Shown: positions 42,728 to 56,284 of the stretch, in pieces
How the letters are laid out: each line of letters begins with the position of its first letter
Numbering within the stretch: the first letter of the stretch is position 1
Assembly (NCBI GenBank): GCA_964035795.1
Contig: OZ038322.1
Coordinates: forward strand, 7,517,037-7,581,036
Source: Pterobdella sp. o SKG-2022
Lineage: Eukaryota; Annelida; Clitellata; Hirudinida; Piscicolidae
Reading direction: 5' to 3'
DNA length: 64,000 nt
Position numbers and translations under genes: made by a program
Notes under the pieces: model-generated
What the model was told of the DNA's origin: nothing
The model's database searches: none
Seen by the model: the letters and a program-made list of their open reading frames with translations, nothing else

Positions 42728-45700
42728 CTGTAAGTTTTTTGTCAGTGAATTACTTGTCGACAGTGTTGTATACTGGTCTATGAATCTAGATTGCTTCTAA
42801 TTTTGAAAAGAGCTTGTTCTCGTAAGTAATAAATAATTTTACGTTGTGTTGGTCTCATTTTTATGAGATCATTCCAGAATGGATGTACACGAATTTTCGA
42901 AATTAGGCAGATATATGTAAAATCTAATGTTATATATACACAAGTATTTTGATGTCCCACTGATCTCGTTATTTAGTAGCAATAACAGTTGTGCAAACAA
43001 GTTTTAAATTATCCACGAATATTGTTTTAATTACAATCTTTACCTTTTCAAAATACTCTTTTCCGTGTTATGAAGATATACATAAAAAGATTAGGTTGAA
43101 GCTAAACAAAGATATAGCCTTAATGGCAAGCATTATGGCTTTTAAACGGCTGTCTCTATATAAAAAAGAATTAGAGATGATTCAAATTTACTTCAAAAAA
43201 ATATTTATTTACACGAAAAACGAAAATACTAGATTGTAAATGTAAATCAGTTTAAAAACAGCCCATTTTGAATCTTGACCTTTGAAAAAATAATTGCGTT
43301 TTAACTTAAAAACCACGAAAAAAAGTGGCAGATCACTAAAATATATTTCGAACAAATAAACTCAAAATTTCTTTATTTTTCCAATCGATCACAGAGCTGA
43401 AAAAATATACTTGGCACATAAAAATGGACCTTACAAGTATGATGAATTTCAGTTTTGACAATTATCTTTTTCAAAGAACTTTTTTATTTCCATTTTAAAC
43501 AAAAGTTCAACATTATTTATAAAAATAAACTTTCTCAAAAGTTTTGAAAAAATTTCAGTAAAAAATTGAAAAATTTTGTTCCACTGTAAGTAAGAAAAAG
43601 TTATTACTGGATAAAATGATACATACACTTATTCAGTCTTTTCATATAAATGATTTTTTTATTTATCAGGAAACCGAATATTCAATACAGTAATGCTACT
43701 TATTCCTAGACACACAGTGCACACATTGAATCTTTCAATCATTTTTAATTTTCTTATGAAAAAAATACATATAAATACTAATAAAAGAGCATTATGAAAA
43801 AGTGAACAATTAATGTAATAAGTAAAAATAAACGTTAGGAAGAAAGATGTAAGAGAAAACGAATAAATAATAGCCTTTCGGAAGCAAATCATTTGGACAG
43901 TATCACTTCCCTTATCTGCAAGCCTCCCCCGCCTTGCATATAAATCCCCTTTTCAGTATTGAAAATTTCCAAAACTCTAACTTGATATTGAGTAGAATTA
44001 AAAAATAGTTAAGAGATGACTCGACACACAATGGCACAAAGCGAATGGAATTATTTTATTGTAACGCTGCGTCAATTTTGATGTTTGAGAGTATAGATTA
44101 AATATATAAAAAAAATAAATCGAAAAGTAATTTTAATTAAAATTCTGATGGCTTACTTTTATACGGTTTGAATTAATAAATCATTTGAAAATGTTGCGAA
44201 TCGCAGAGGCAAGTATTTAATCATTGGAAAAGTTTGCTTCGCTATAAACAAAATGTATAAGATTCATTTGAAAATAGAATGAACAATGAGGATTATTGAA
44301 GTGCTGAGATGAAACAAATGAACAATGCTTTTATGGATTTGGTAATCTATATAGTTATAAAAGTGATTTGAGAAAATAGGTTTCAGTTGATAAGGCTACA
44401 AAATAGACGTTATTTTAAGACAGTTCATTCAATTGATTGGAAGACTTATTCATATTTTCCATATCTGACTAGGAAAGAAGCTTTTCTAATAAAAACACGA
44501 GAAGGCATAATTGCTTGAGAATTGTAGCATGAAAATTTGATTAGAATTAACATACAGAACACTATAAGCTTTGATGAATAAAAATTGTATTTAGTCGAAA
44601 AATTTATGAAACTATTCATTATAATTTTAAAAAAGTTAAAAATTCTCATTTCTCTAAGGTGTTAAGGAACAATCAAGTGAAAATTTCAAAAATAAAAGAT
44701 TAAGTTCTATAAAATCCTTTATCATAACCATTTCATGCCATCAAATTCATCATATGAAAAATTCGCAAGCTTCTTAAAGCAAAAAGAATCGATTGCGAAA
44801 TATAATAAAATTTGATAAAAAGTGGGACGAAATTAAAGAGTTAGTGGCGATAAATGAGGGAAATTGCTCAAGATCTGAGCATCAAGTCTCGGAGTACGTG
44901 GTTTTCATGGCAACGTATTTTTTGTTTATCTGTGTTCATCCGTTCAACATACATTTTTAATATTATTACTATCGAAAGTATTTTACCCATGTATCTATGT
45001 TTATTTTTCACTGTATTTACATTAATTTAGTATGCCATAGAAGAAAATGTGTCTTTCATTAGATTTATCGATTTTACTACAAACGATAAAATAATACATA
45101 CGAAATGTTTTAAAGAAGGTTTTGATGTATTTACTTGCTGTAAGCTTGTAAATTAAGACTTAATGATTGTTATTCAAATGAAAGATTGTAGCATCTATGT
45201 GGGTTTTGCTCATATATTATTTTATTATTTGAAATATGTTTTATGACTTTTGACAGGCTTCAAAACTGACTATTTCTTTGAATTCCCTTCTTCATGTTCT
45301 TATGTAGATAAACACGTCACGTCTATTTTTTCAGTTAGAGATTTTCAAAGTAAAAATACTTATTTATTAAATTAATTTCTCAAATAATTTCAAACAACTA
45401 AGCTTATATAGTTGAATAAATTGTTCAAAAACAAAAAAAGAAATGCAGACCCAACTTAAATATTGGTTTTACAATGGCCTTTCACATGTAACTGAGAGCT
45501 TAAGCTTGTCACAAGAGTGCTAAAGTAAATAGTCGCTTCGTAATTATCGTTCTGAAGTTCAAATACTCTCGACTTTTTCAGGGTAGATCAATTGCTTTAA
45601 AGAGATTTTTTTTTTTTGAATTATAAATGGAAACGCATTTTCCAAACAAAGGCTTATTTTTCCAATGTTATTTTTGAAATGAAGCTTTTTTGTTAATTAA

Positions 45701-46746
45701 TATTTTGGTTTAAAAACTTGTGAAAATATTTACAGAGAACAGAATGGGATTAAATTAGAATTTTTCGTTCAATTTTTTTAACCAAAAACCTTTTTGCAGA
45801 ATATGCTTTGAAAGGTTTTATGATACAAGTGTTTTCATTGTTTTGCAATCGTAAAAGGCTATTTGCTTTTAAACACATTTTCAATCCTTGTTATTTTAAT
45901 TTTTCCGTTTTATTACTTAGTTTTTATTTACCGAAAAATATTTTCAAATGAAGAGAAAATTCACATTTTTTTTTATTTTCAATTAAAACTTTGAATAGAA
46001 AAAATAGAATACAAAATATTTGAATTCAGAACTTTTCAAAGGTAATTTTGAAAGCTTCATACTCGAGTTTCTATTTTTGATAGGAATACAATTGCTCTTT
46101 AATGTAGTAGCGTTCTATTGCAATGATTTCCAATCGGTTACTTTTAAATGCTTTAAATATCTATCTTCCTTGATTCCATTGTATTTCTATCGTACAATCC
46201 AGTTGCTATAACGGCATGAATTTGATAGTCTTACCTCTACATTCCAACATAAAATAGTTTATACCTATGACTGAATCCGAACTCAAGCATAAATACGTGC
46301 AATAAAAAGGCATACTTGGCTTTTTTGTTGTATAGAAACGTCTTTTATTTGTCATTAAAAAAAGCACTATAAAAATAATCAGCGTGATATGTATGAAAAA
46401 TGCGATGTTACAATATATTTAAAAAAAAAAAAAAATTAATTTTCTAAATGGTTTGGAATTAATTCTCCAGATTAATTTTGATTGAGAATCATAAAAAATA
46501 ATGAAAAAGTTCTGTTATGAAGTAAACTATTTTCCCTTAAGTATCTGGTGCGTAAGATCAAGACAAAGTGATCGGGCTTACATGTATCAGGGGGACCTTC
46601 CATTGCTCCCTTGCTTCACAGGATTACTCTTTAAAATTATCATGCCATAAATTCAATATTTTCACTTTATTACCAGTTTCTTTTGTACTCTCTCATATGA
46701 AAGACTCGCCATTTTTTTATTTTATATAATAAAACTCCGACAACAG

Positions 46747-46792
46747 CTGCATGGCCTGCTTGGAAGCAGTGACGATGAGATCGATCACCGTC
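46747..46792 (+). other. candidate 46-nt micro-exon
   Basis: A GC-richer island is bounded by ACAACAG and GTAAGTAG, a strong donor. One frame reads LHGLLGSSDDEIDHR. The opposite strand is also open through the same bases, so the direction is uncertain. No homology is recognised. Confidence 0.3.
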
Positions 46793-49700
46793 GTAAGTAG
46801 TATACGTTTTCAAAATTTAATGGTTTCATTTTAATTGAAAGCTCGCAGATTTATCTGACTCTGTTGGAAATTCAAAATAGATTTTAATTTTTTATTCTTT
46901 AAAACAAGATTCATTGGCAAAAGAATATTTTAATACTGCTGTACAAACTAGATATAGAGAATTATTTTGTTAAAATGGAGTTAGTAAATGAATTGTTTTT
47001 AATGATAGAAAATGGGAAATGAAAAATTGTCTTTCAGAACTTTCTACACGCTATATGAAATGTCTCTTACATTTTGTCATCAAGCTTTATTGGCCTTATC
47101 ATTGATCTAACTATTTCTAGCTTTGGAATTTTGTGTCATTCTTTCATTCAAAATCTTTTGAGTATATTTCAAGTGAAAATCTAGATTATAAATAAATTTG
47201 AAATTCAAAATTTGACGGAAATAATTTTTTTTGTGAAAAAAAAACATTAGTGAGATTGTATTATAGATTTTGATGTATTCTGGAAGCTTGCACTTTAGAT
47301 ATCGAGTTTACTTTTGAAGTATTGTTGTTGCATTGAGAAACTTTGGTACAGAATTTTTCTTTTATTTTTTCACAATCATTCGTAAAATGTGTCATTTTCT
47401 ATATAATCTCTTAAATCTTCTTTTATTTTTAGAAATTATTGATCATAAAATGATATTATTTTAAAATATGTTTCTAATCTTCATAAAAATGCACGGAATT
47501 TTTCTTGTTTCACTAATCCAGTAATTGCAAAAGAACTCTCCGATGACTGCCATTTCTTAAAGTTCAAATATTTTAAAATATTAAAAAATAACTTGCATTT
47601 TTATCATTTTAAAATTGTTTTATAAACATTTAAAATTTTAAGAACTTTTAACGGCATTTTCTAATGGTTTTAGCAGCAACATTTCAGTTTTAACTTTGAA
47701 ATGTTTTTCATTTTGCTTTAAATTCCTCTTTTAAATATTTTTTGTAATCTTTTTTGTCAGCGGCTATTTCATTATTGGCAAGATATCACTACGTAAAGTT
47801 ATGTAGGGAGATTAGAAAATAACTACGAAGGCTTGCTTTGAAGAGTTATATTGAGACACTAACAACCAGTATTATTTTTTTATAATACTTTTCATATCAA
47901 TAAAACATAAGCGCCAAAAAAGTTTCCGTTGAAGAATTCAATGTTAATAATACATAATCATTGCAGCCCAATGAGAAAATTTAAATCTTTGTTAAAACTA
48001 GACGTTTTTTAAGACCTGAATAATGAAGTCTGAAAAATTATAATGGATTAAAAATGATACAAAAAATTGTTTTATACGCATGTTTTATAGTGAAGAAATA
48101 ATTTCGGTAATTGCGCTTAACGATAATTAAATGGCTACTTAGTCTATAAATCAGGAAAAAGCCTCTTAAAGTTAATAACAGAGTTGCCTCCCAAGTAGTC
48201 ATAAATACCCCGAATCCACCAAACGCCTTAAAATTTTAAACTATTTTTATCAAGCTTAAAATGCAATTTCTAAAAAATGGAATTAAAATAGAGATTTAGT
48301 GGATTTTGTCTGCCTGCTGCTCATACAGAAGAGAATTTAGATTATTTAATTTATTTGCCGGAAATTATTTGATTTTTATTCTTTTTCATTGTTGTTAATG
48401 TTTTATTTATTTAAAAATTCACAACTGATGTTGAAGTTTTGTTCTAAAAGATAAAGTTTATAATTGTGAAACATCTTTAATTATAACGCTAATTTTTATG
48501 AGTTTTAACACTTTATTTAGGCACCATTTTTTTCCTTCTATAAAACATAATATATATTCCTTGAAATAAAGCTCTATAAACGTATAAAGTCACCCCGCAT
48601 GAATTTTTTATCCTACAAACTGCTATTTCAAAATCCTTAACCACGTCATTACTGAATCAAAAGTCTCTTAAGACTTATAAAGCCTGCATTGATTTTCAGC
48701 ACCACCGAACTGCAATGTATCCCTCACTAACTGCCACTTGACTTCACATTTTCAACAATTTCAAAAAAATTACAAAAATTTAAAATTTAAAAACATATTG
48801 ATTTGAATTCTCTTTGAAGCCTATAATTTAAGTTTTAAAAGCTTTAAGTGAGCCTTTTTTTTAATTTTAAACGGCCCATTTAAACTGTTTTTTTTGTGAT
48901 TTTCAATCCATCATTTAAAAAAAACTGACATGAAACGTCTCGGCACCGTACTGGCGAGTCTAGCAATCGTTTCATAAAAATTCTTATAGAATCTTAATGC
49001 TAATGAATCAGGTCGATGGTGTGTTTCAGATGTGCGTATACACAATGCAGGGCATTAAGAATGTTTAAACACAAAATAATCCAATAATTATATATTTTGA
49101 TAACACAATGAAAAAAAAAGACAGAAATGTAGAAAAAACTTGAAATATAACTCAGATGCAAAGATAAAAACTATAATTAGAAAAAAAAAAAATATTTGTA
49201 TAACATAAAAGCTATAAGAGAGTAGATAAAATTCGTTAAAACAAAAACGATGTATGGATACTCATACATAAAAACTACTTCTTTCTGAAGCTTATATTTC
49301 GAAAAGAAAAAATACATAGATAACGAGTAGTGAAAATGTCAAATAGAATATAAAATTCTTTGAGGCAAATAAGTACTAAGTGAGAACGCAAATGACGTCT
49401 CAATATAAATAAGTATATACACAAAATTTCAAAAAGGTTTTTCTTGAAGACTAAAAGAGTAAATGAAAAGGAAAGTGGATCAAGAGGAAAATTCCCCGAA
49501 GCGATGCGTTTAACGAGGTGCCACATCAAAGACAGCAAATCAGATTGCCTCGATCTTCAGTTATAAAGCTGCACTTCGATAGTGTATTCAAGGTTGTTTG
49601 GAAATCAGCGATAATTTCTTATTCACCAAGGGATTGTTATAGGTTGAGAAATATTTTTATTCAAAAAAGAATATTAAGCTTTTAAGGATTTATAAAGTTT

Positions 49701-49865
49701 ATTACCAGAAAATATTTTGAAAAGTTCTTTTTGAAGTTTGAAACATTTCAAAAATTTTTCAAAAGAGAGATCAAAAACATCAAAAAGCTAAAACACTCGA
49801 AAGAGTTTTGAAAAAACGGATATTAATGTCATTGATATAGCGCATGGTGCATAAAAAACAGCGCT

Positions 49866-49915
49866 TCAGAGGCGCTCCTTGATGCAGGCAGCCAAGCGTT
49901 GAATCTCTTTCAAGC
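49866..49915 (-). other. candidate terminal coding exon
   Basis: After the acceptor CGTTACAG the frame reads LKEIQRLAACIKERL and then stops with TGA. The amphipathic helical look and GC-rich codons in AT-rich surroundings suggest a real last exon. The rest of the gene was not found. Confidence 0.3.
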
Positions 49916-52900
49916 CTGTAACGAATGCTTTCCAGTCTTCTCACTAACTTTTCTTTTGCATTTTTATTCATATTTCGTGTTTTAAATAACTTGTTTTAAG
50001 AAATGTTAAATTTTTTTTAATTGTTCTCGTTAGATTGTTCATGATTTTGGTTTAAGGCTTTGTTGAGATAAAATACAAGCTTTTTAATTAAAGAATGTTG
50101 TGAGCACAAAGGGATTAGGGCCAAAACGCTAGTGATAAAAGCGGTTTATTAAATTGATAGCCTTTTAATGATGGTGAGGTAAATGTAAAAAATCGTTGAA
50201 AAATTTTAATTTTAAACCTCTTAAAATAATTCAATTTCGCATTAAAAAATGCTTCAAATGACATTGCATTCAAGTTTAACCTCAAACTTTTTTAGCTTCA
50301 ATTTTCAAGATCATGAAAGTTTTGATATGTATTTATATTTTGAAGTTTTTAAACGTAAAATTAAAACTCATATTTTAAAAAACTTTGAAGAATAAAAGAA
50401 TTTAAACTTCAAAGATTATTCTCAACAAAGCTACATTACCAAAACACTAACTTCAAAAAAAAACTGTGAACAATATAAGCTAGGAGGCGATTGCATGCGA
50501 AGGCAATAAAAAAACGACGGTCAAGTTGCAGAGGCCTTTTCTAATGCTTTAATCCATCAATTCAAGCAGCCGAGCGTGAAATCCGACTCTCATTTCACCT
50601 TCATATCATCCTTTTATCACTTTATCTCTCCTCCCTTTTTTTCTATTAACTCTTTGCTATATATAACGGCTTTTATATTTTGTATATTTTTAATGTGTGT
50701 ACGGTTTTAAATATAATACTTACATTTTTTTTCAGATTTATTTATTTAAAAATACGGTTTTTTAATACGCCTATAAAACGGCAAAATTTTTTCTAATAAA
50801 GATTTTTAGAAGTATTTTATGGAAATAAAAAAAAGTTTGATCATTACTGTGAAAGGATAACTTTATATTAGCTTTTCAGAGAGCTTTATGAAAATTAAGC
50901 AAATGGCTTTATGTGGCAATATTTATTAAAACAATAAGATTCCTACAATCTTTTGATCCAAATTAACTTAATAAAGCTAAATGAGCGTTGCTCAAAATTA
51001 GTGGTTTTATGAGGAAAAGCTTTTTTCCGTCACATTCACCACAACCACAAACCCTCATCTATTTGGACACTTATCTTTTCAAGCATCGGCCAAACCGACT
51101 ATCTGTTCATTAAATAATTTCTTCTATACTCTTTCATCGATTTTTTTTATAAAATGCTTCTACTTTTATCAAAATCTGTTTATTAATACATCAAATTTTT
51201 TTAACAACCGCATAAAACGTATTCAAACTGTTATTTTGGTGATTTTGAAGACCAGGAAGCTTTAATATTACAGGCATCTAATCGACTTATTTATTCATAT
51301 GTCGAGTTATCGAGTCTTTTTGGTACTACGCTTTCCTGCGTCGATTTTTTATTTCATCTCTTAAGCGAATGTTAGCGAATTTTCGATAAATCATATTTAT
51401 TAATTTTGGTTAAAAGAACTTAATGAAAATATGAAATACATATTTATCTATACAATGCGTCATTGTTTTTTGTATTGTTTTGTATTTGCCATCTTGCATA
51501 ATAACTAAAAATAACCAACAAATTGATCAGCCAATAGTATCTCTTGTTTCACTTATCTTTTTTCCACTTGGCTATATAAGTTACTCATCAATATTTTTTG
51601 AAATTTCCTTTATTCTTGATTCTTGAGGAGGCTTTCACTTCCAATTAATCATTCTTGTTAGTTGTTTTTTTAAATACGGACTTGGATTCCATCTTTTGAT
51701 GCGGGTTTTTTGAGACTATCTTTAATTATAAGAATTTGTTTAGTATCAAAATAAAAATTCCATGAATTTCTTCAAAGCCGTTGAAATAGCATTTGAATAA
51801 ATAGTGTACTTAAAAGATATAAACGTCTAAGGATAGTGTTTAATACATACACTTAACCACCACTTTGCTCATACTAGTGGTAAGTTAAAATTTAAGTTTT
51901 TGGATATGTATGTGCTTTTAATGAGATTAAAAAACATCTAAATAATGCGGAGCCAGTCGTGAATTCAGCTGTTAATTTCCGTTGAATTTAAGTTTTAAAA
52001 TGTATTGGGGAGGGAGCAAGCTGGGTCTTTGGAGAGTTGATTCAAATAATTGCCAGTAATGTTCAAACCACAAGATCACCATAAAACACTTTTTAAAAAT
52101 TATTTAAAACTCCAATATAAAAGGTTTGGAGTTTATGTTCTGAAAGGTTTTTATGTAACAATTATTTTCTCTATTTTAGTGCTCCATTTTTTCATATTAT
52201 TCAAACTCATAAAAATACCAACATCAAAAGACTAATCCCGTGAAAAGAAGCCCATGTAGAACAAAAAAAATACTTCTAATATTTTCAATTTTGCTCAAGA
52301 GCTTTCATGAAAACACTTTCAAAACACAAAATGAACGTTAGAAGCATTGACCCGAAACTCCTTCACAGCTATTCAATCCTTGCCAACTACATTCCGTGTC
52401 TATGAAGGCATGTAATTAACACTAGAATGCAAAATACTCAAACTAGGAGATCAAAAATTTTGGAATACAGATTGAATGGGCTCCATTTTACAGTTTTAAA
52501 GTCTGACTTCATGTTTTCTTCGGTAGGAAAGTTCAATAATGGAATATTTCACAGAAAAAATTGACAACTTCACCAACTAAACAAATTAACTTGTTATAAT
52601 GGCTTTTGCAATTACTTTTGAAATTAGCGTTCAAAAATTTTTTTTGCGTTCAGACCACTCAATTATTTCCTATCTCATTTCAGGCAACGCCAACAATTTT
52701 TAAATTTTGTATAAAGGGCATTCTAGATGCACTAAAAATTTGAATTATGTGTTTGAAAATTCTTTGTTATCTTTGAAATATTGTCCACCACGAGGTTCTC
52801 TGTCACAAATAATAAATATTTTATTGCCCTCAAAGAGCTAATGCACACATATCCCTGAATTTACACTTTACAGAATTTGCTGAATAATTAATTTCAGTTT

Positions 52901-54641
52901 TACATCAAAAAAGAATTTTTTCTGATCATGGTTGCGTCATACAATATGAATCAGCCAAACTAATGACAAGATAACAACTAAAAAGGGATAAAATCACGTA
53001 ATGGTTATTTATCCAGTATGAACACACTTTTTCAAGTTAGGGCTGCAAATATAACATTCTACATGCGCGGAATTGTGATAAAAGCATCTTGAAATGATAT
53101 TGCTACTTATACATCCGGTCTTGGTCAATCATCTGAAAACCCATTAGTTTTAGAATGCATTTAATAATTGATTTAAACTTATTTTAGTCTTATTATTATT
53201 TGCTAAAAAATTAAAAAGATATTTTTTTCTCAATAAGCCTTCATCAAATTATTGTAATAGTTGACATTCTGATTATATATCTCAAAACATTCCCAATTCT
53301 CCCAAAAGGTTTTGGAATTTAAAACCTTATAATTGCGTAACTTTGAGATTCTTTTAGAAATAATGTTCTTTAAAGATATTCAAACTAAAGTGTTTCAAAT
53401 CACTGGCAACACATGGGATTTGAATCTTTCCAGTATTTTTATTACTCCAAATTGAAAAGAATGATCCATTAATGAAAAATTGAAGATGAATTTTTGAAGA
53501 TAGATATTTTCTCATAAATATGCTAAATGCTGGAAATAACTTAACGTGGGAAATATTTTGGTTTCAATTTGAAAAATAGATTCAACACCTTGGAGTTTTT
53601 TGAGCATATTCCACGCCAGAAAGAACTTTTTTCAAAATTTTGATTATAATTGTGTATTTTTTTCTAGAAAATCGTTAAAAAACATTTGTCAAAATGTGTG
53701 TACTCATTAAACATAGTAGTTTGAATTGGTTTCATTGTGACATTAAATGATCTTTTAATTAACACTAATAGCTATAAATTGCTTCAATCTATAGCAGCAG
53801 TTTTTTAGATCATCAAATAGCACATAAGCTACTTATATTTTCAAATATTACGATGAATAGCTGTCGTTTATCATTTTTTTCATTTATTTTTCGCTTAGTT
53901 TAATTTTCACTGCACTTTCTAATTTTAAGTATCACTTAATAACGATTAAAAGAGTTTTAGTTCTAAATTTTTTACTAGAATGAATTTTTCAAATTCTCGA
54001 GCTTTATATGCTTTCAATTTATAAAGATTTAATGAGAAAAACTGTAATGCTATGAATAATGAATCAAAACGAAGCTGGTTGAAAAATAACGGAAATCTTT
54101 TTAATGAATCAAGCTTTTTTACAATCTCGTCCAAGTCATAGCGTTAACAGTTTAGAATTCATGGATTTCTGGTGAATAGTAACGTAAAAAACTATTTAGA
54201 CGATTGGAAAAGTCATTAAAGGAAAGCGTGCAACTTTCAATAAAAGTCCGCACCGTCTTTAAAAGCAATAGAGTTTCAATTATGAAAAATAGTTAGAAAT
54301 TAAATGAAAACGTTTTAGTTGAACGTTTTTTAAAGCGCCTATTTCCAATATTTTTCATGATTTTATATAGTAATCCTCCAAGCCTTCAGCTTTATATTCG
54401 AGAAGTTTTATCAACTTCCATGATATTGGAAATATTTCATAAAAACAATTTCAAACATTCTTTTTTATCGGAGATTTGTTTCAAAAATTTAATCTTTTTA
54501 CGACGGATTAAAATAAACCATTTATTGCTTCATTCCTCAATAAATATCCAACAACCTCTCTAAAACATCTATTCTTTCAACATCTGATCGGGTTTTTAAT
54601 TTAAATCTCTTTTAATACTTTATAGAGTTGTCTAAAGATTG

Positions 54642-54704
54642 TTAATTTGGTGAAATGATAAAACATTCAAAATTAATTTCGTGAGTGGTTGCTCCAGCCG
54701 CCAT
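54642..54704 (-). other. candidate start-codon island
   Basis: ATG in a good context (AAGACCATGGCG) opens a 20-residue frame beginning MAAGATTHEINF. It stands out by GC content. It could be a first exon or a short upstream ORF, and no partner exons were found. Confidence 0.2.
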
Positions 54705-56250
54705 GGTCTTTTCCCCTTTAAAGCCTCTCCAACGATTATGTGTGACAAAACTGGAGACAACTCGTTAGAAAAACGCTGAATTTTAATTCAAAAATTTGAT
54801 CAAATTCGCTATTTTTAAACTTTCACATTAATTTGCGAATGATAATTTCTGTGAATAATTGCTTATTTTGCATTTCAATGCATTTTAGTGCTGTTGTTTC
54901 TATTAAAATGGTTATATTTTTAGAAAACCATAATTTTGATAATTTAAAATTTAACTTTGAAAAACATTTAAATCTTATAAAACTTTTGATGTTTTTTCAT
55001 GTTGACTCAACAAACAATTATAAGGATTCCTTTATTTCTCGTGGTAATATGGAAAGATTTGTGAATGACATACACGTTTTCACCAGTAATATTTTACAAT
55101 AAAATATATAAAAAGTACAGTCTATATTTTTTATGGTTAAAGAATATTCATCACAAAAGTCATTTCAAATTTTTAACTGGGTTTTTAATGTTTGAAAGCT
55201 AACAATTATCAGTCACGATCCCAAAAACCTGATTTTATTCCTAAGCAAAAACTTAACTTCCCTCTTTCTACTGCACACAAATTCATTTCAAAAATTTGTT
55301 TGCATAATTTTTCCAATATTTTGCTTCCAAAATTTTGGTTTGGGTTGGTTTTTAAAATCAAAAACTTCTGAAATCAATTTATAAAACATGGGTGCAATTT
55401 TAGTGTATGTTTAACAATTCAATTCAAGTTTTTCAGTGATAAAGAATAATCACAAAAGATGGTATAAAAAAGATAATATGAGCATTTTTCTCTTTTTCAA
55501 ATTTGTAAATAAAAGTAGTTTTTTTTCAAAAAAATCTTTCAAAAAAAGCAAAAGTTTTTAGTTTTGTTTTTAAAAATCATGTACACTCATTTTGAACGGC
55601 CAACTTTAAACATTAATTAATCTGAGAAAAAAACATATTCATCCTAAAAAACAAAAAATAAGTCTAAAAATCATCAAAAATGTTATATCTTGTATTTAAA
55701 TTCACAATTAAAATCTGTCAACATCTTACTGAAATACTTGGGATGCAGAATGTTGGTCTGATGAGACATGCACACGCAGATCGATGAGAATGTGACGAAG
55801 AAGTATTTCAATGCCATTTCAACTGGAGTTTTCGGTTTAATATAGCTTTATCATCTTCCATTCATTAAATATCACAGTTACTTTTATTATTCCTCTGTCC
55901 AACTCAAATCTCCGATGCATGCTTTTGAGTTTTAAGCGTATAAATTATCAAACGATATAAGTGATGGCTAATTAAAGACATCGCTATACGTCATCATTAG
56001 AAATACAAGGTCTTCGGAAACATTATCAGACAATTTAATTGAGCAGAAAATAAAAAATGTACCGTGGGTAGCACTAAGTTGGTTGGTGATTTATTAAGGC
56101 ATTCGATGGCCATGCAAAATAATTGAGTGTTAATTACGCACATCATTTCAGGCATTTTTTAAACTTTCAGCGAATTTGGAGTTTTCATAATTATTAATGA
56201 TATAAAAGTTGTTATTGGCAGTCTATTTCTTTTCATTTTTTACTAAGTTC

Positions 56251-56284
56251 AAAAAATATATTTATATATATAAATATATTTTTT
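56251..56284. repeat. 34-bp perfect AT-only palindrome
   Basis: AAAAAATATATTTATAT is followed directly by its exact reverse complement. Such sequences can extrude cruciforms. In DNA this AT-rich it may also be chance. Confidence 0.85.

Noticed and set aside
42991..43239. 82-codon plus-strand ORF
   Set aside because: Its composition is that of random AT-rich DNA (Ile/Lys/Phe/Leu) and it has no motif; it is likely chance.
46521..46620. GC-richer stretch possibly a small nuclear RNA
   Set aside because: No U1, U2, U4, U5, U6 or 7SK signature, Sm site or paired structure could be recognised.
50490..50630. Plus-strand frame NDGQVAEAFSNALIHQF as an exon
   Set aside because: An in-frame TAA lies just upstream with no acceptor between, so it cannot be spliced in as read.
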